Source: Winogradskyella sp046545555 | GTDB taxonomy: Bacteria > Bacteroidota > Bacteroidia > Flavobacteriales > Flavobacteriaceae | Length of the DNA stretch: 64,000 nt | Reading direction: 5' to 3' | Assembly (NCBI RefSeq): GCF_046545555.1 | Contig: NZ_JBHZTH010000003.1 | Coordinates: 62,001 to 126,000 of the forward strand | Part shown: positions 62,339 through 64,000 of the stretch, one piece after another | Numbering within the stretch: position 1 is the first letter of the stretch | Layout: each line of letters begins with the position of its first letter | Program-made: the position numbers and the translations under genes | Notes under the pieces: generated by a model | The model's database searches: none | What the model was told of the DNA's origin: nothing | Seen by the model: only the letters and a program-made list of their open reading frames with translations

Positions 62339-63193
62339 ATGATGATAAAACAACCACATTCACTATTTCAAAGAATATTTAAGCATCCTATTTCAACCAT
62401 TCTAACAGGCACATTAACAGTAATACTAGCAACATTATTAGTTAAAGAGTTTATTAGCAAACCTATCTTATCTTCACTTTTTTCAGATGAACCTTTAATT
62501 AAGTCGATAACAGCTAGTATTGGTGCCAGTGTCATGTTTTTGGCATACTATCTTCATTTAAAATATTTAGAGAAAAAATCGTTTTCAGAATTTTCATTTA
62601 AATATATCCACAAAGAACTTCCCACTGGCTTAATGATTGGGTTTGGCGCTATGAGTTTAGTGGTATTTATATTATACCTTTTAGGGTATTACAATTTTGT
62701 TGACATTAAAAGTTTATATGAATTCTTACCTACAGTAGCATTTATATTTGGTGCGGCAGTGTTAGAAGAAATAATTTTTAGAGGCCTTATTTTCAGAAAA
62801 TTAGAGCAATGGAAAGGTCCGATTACAGCTTTAATGGTATCCTCTCTGATATTTCAAATACCGCATTTCATGAATCTTCATTCAGGAATTTCACCTGCAA
62901 TTTTAGGCGTGTTATTTGGAGTGGTGACAGGATTAATGTATGCCTATACTCGCAGGCTCTGGCTTCCGATAGGATTTCATTTCGCATGGAACTTGGTACA
63001 ACCTATATTTATAACAACCTTATCAGGAGGAAAATTCATTTCACTTTTCGAAGCTCAATTAGAGGGTCCAGAACTAATAATTGGCAGTGAGTTTGGACTC
63101 GAGGTTTCTATATTTTCTTTTGCTTTCCTTTTTATAATTGGGGGCTACTATTATTCTAAGTTAAGAAATAGGAGTTATTTTAAAATCAATTAA
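62339..63193 (+). CDS. CPBP family intramembrane metalloprotease
   Basis: A 284-aa protein from ATGATG at 62339/62342; an upstream TTG frame would fall in the regulatory element. Seven or eight helices. The CPBP motifs are VLEEIIFRGLIFRKLEQW (EExxxR), ISPAILGVLFGVVTGLMYAY, and the metal His in FHFAWNLVQP. In the family it acts as a CAAX-type protease or bacteriocin-immunity protein. It follows the 84-bp element shared with the cytochrome-like gene, so both are probably controlled by the AraC regulator. Confidence 0.9.
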   Translation: MMIKQPHSLFQRIFKHPISTILTGTLTVILATLLVKEFISKPILSSLFSDEPLIKSITASIGASVMFLAYYLHLKYLEKKSFSEFSFKYIHKELPTGLMIGFGAMSLVVFILYLLGYYNFVDIKSLYEFLPTVAFIFGAAVLEEIIFRGLIFRKLEQWKGPITALMVSSLIFQIPHFMNLHSGISPAILGVLFGVVTGLMYAYTRRLWLPIGFHFAWNLVQPIFITTLSGGKFISLFEAQLEGPELIIGSEFGLEVSIFSFAFLFIIGGYYYSKLRNRSYFKIN

Positions 63194-63279
63194 ATGAATA
63201 CATATAACGGTTTATAAAAAACGTTCTAAAAAACAAATACTGACCTTCAGCCGTATTTCAGGACCAGACATATAAAGAA

Positions 63280-63363
63280 TTGGCGTAAAATGTTAAAAGG
63301 TTGTCTTTAAGTGTCAAAAATCTCATTTGAACACCTCGCATCTTTGTATCATCAAATTAATAA
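63280..63363 (+). promoter_or_regulatory. Shared 84-bp leader element, copy 2 (probable AraC operator/promoter)
   Basis: Half-sites TGTTAAAA (63291-63298) and TGTCAAAA (63312-63319) again 21 bp apart, then TTTGTATCATCAAATTAATAA before the cytochrome-like gene. The sequence upstream of it in the gap 63194-63279 shows nothing else clear. Confidence 0.75.
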
Positions 63364-63372
63364 CACGACATT

Positions 63373-63750
63373 ATGATGGTAACATTAGCAAAATTGGTAA
63401 TAGGAATTATTACAGTACTTTCAGTTAATTCAACAAATGGCTATAAGCCAATTCAAGAGTCAAACAAATTAACAGCATTATATACATCTATCGATACAGT
63501 AAAAGATACTAAAGCTACAGCATTTCAAATTTTAGAGAACAAATGCAACGTTTGTCACCAAAAAAGAGACAAAAGACGTGTATTCACATTAGAAAATATG
63601 AATACATGGGCTAATGATATTAACAAACAAGTCTTTATAAAAAAACGAATGCCTAAAGGCAAAAAAATAAAGCTCACTTCTAAAGAATATCAAGATTTAT
63701 TAACCTGGATATCATCCACTCAAAACAATCAAAATGGAAATAAAATTTAA
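63373..63750 (+). CDS. Small secreted haem-binding cytochrome-like protein
   Basis: A 125-aa protein with an N-terminal signal (about 1-23) and one CxxCH at 58-62 (NKCNVCHQKRDKRRVF). The C-terminal region (KKRMPKGKKIKLTSKEYQDL) has Met in RMPKG as possible axial ligand. It overlaps the start of the DUF1772 gene by 17 nt. It has the 84-bp element upstream. Confidence 0.82.
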   Translation: MMVTLAKLVIGIITVLSVNSTNGYKPIQESNKLTALYTSIDTVKDTKATAFQILENKCNVCHQKRDKRRVFTLENMNTWANDINKQVFIKKRMPKGKKIKLTSKEYQDLLTWISSTQNNQNGNKI

Positions 63751-64000
63751 ATTAATCGTAATGATGCTTGGCATCTTATTTACAGGACTTACAGCTGGAC
63801 TATGCTTTACTTGGTCTAATGCTGTAACACCAGGAATTGGACGACTTGATAACCTAAGCTTCTTAAAAGCTTTTCAAGCCATGAATAGAGCAATCATTAA
63901 TGGCAAATTTATGATTGTATTTTTTGGACCGGTTCTACTACTCTTTCTTAATACTTATTTATTTAAGGGAAACAATACTAGCTTTTGGCTATTTCTGATT
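63734..64000 (+). CDS. DUF1772 membrane protein, N-terminal part (runs off right edge)
   Basis: About 89 codons are visible from the ATG at 63734. The segment IVMMLGILFTGLTAGLCFTW and then AVTPGIGRLDNLSFLKAFQA match DUF1772 (anthrone oxygenase-like) membrane proteins with conserved WSNAVTPGIG. It overlaps the cytochrome-like gene, so they are one unit, probably controlled by the AraC regulator. The C-terminus is outside the window. Confidence 0.85.
   Translation, partial: MEIKFKLIVMMLGILFTGLTAGLCFTWSNAVTPGIGRLDNLSFLKAFQAMNRAIINGKFMIVFFGPVLLLFLNTYLFKGNNTSFWLFLI

Noticed and set aside
62809..63090. 93-codon plus frame inside the CPBP gene
   Set aside because: Lies in the +1 frame of a gene with clear motifs in frame; no independent start or support.

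Overview
The window looks like a chromosome segment from a marine-type flavobacterium (phylum Bacteroidota, family Flavobacteriaceae). The DNA is AT-rich. It carries TonB-dependent receptors, a FecI/FecR pair, gliding-phylum lipoproteins, DUF families typical of the group, and the block parA-parB-DUF5683-dapB-lepB-wbqC-DUF6122-EEP-rhomboid-rhomboid-mutL-ribH-TPR-recF-DUF721, an order I associate with Flavobacteriaceae. Genus cannot be read from the sequence. Shine-Dalgarno signals are weak, so starts were chosen from signal peptides, overlaps and family length; several TTG/GTG starts are used.

Layout. 1-13.6 kb: a truncated TonB-dependent receptor divergent from an ECF sigma factor; an acyltransferase, a CoA-type Nudix hydrolase and a cyclophilin lipoprotein; a TRIC channel; then a membrane/ATPase cluster (RDD divergent from SpoIIM, membrane protein, DUF4129, DUF4350, MoxR, DUF58). 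13.6-19 kb: a cell-surface signalling locus (ECF sigma, FecR, STN-TonB receptor) divergent from a lipoprotein with two Kazal-like cysteine modules. A 33-bp motif, 31/33 identical, lies upstream of both fecR and the lipoprotein, which suggests a local ECF regulon. 19-29.5 kb: OxyR, small conserved proteins, a PadR-PspC-GIN/DUF2807 envelope group with an 11-copy AATC repeat, thioredoxin reductase, a glycosyltransferase and tRNA-Pro(UGG). 29.5-38.6 kb: PQQ-type sugar dehydrogenase with cytochrome c, uridine kinase, DivIC/FtsB-like protein, both methylmalonyl-CoA mutase subunits and an M16 protease. 38.8-53 kb: the housekeeping block listed above. 53-56.4 kb: CIA30, penicillin acylase and a small membrane protein.

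56.5-61.2 kb is the most unusual part: four genes on the same strand, each followed by a ~130-bp imperfect palindrome. The four palindromes are homologous, with apical stems that covary. The first bases of each putative cassette (after G|TT) are complementary to the box that opens the palindrome at that cassette's own 3' end. Two of the four pairs are perfect over 9 bp, one matches 7 of 9, and one is imperfect. This is the architecture of integron cassettes and attC sites, here as an array with no integrase in view (CALIN-like).

61.2-64 kb: an AraC-family regulator followed by a CPBP protease gene and a cytochrome-like/DUF1772 gene pair. Both transcription units are preceded by the same 84-bp element (about 75/84 identical), which contains two TGTCAAAA-type half-sites 21 bp apart. 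These are probable operators of the neighbouring AraC protein.
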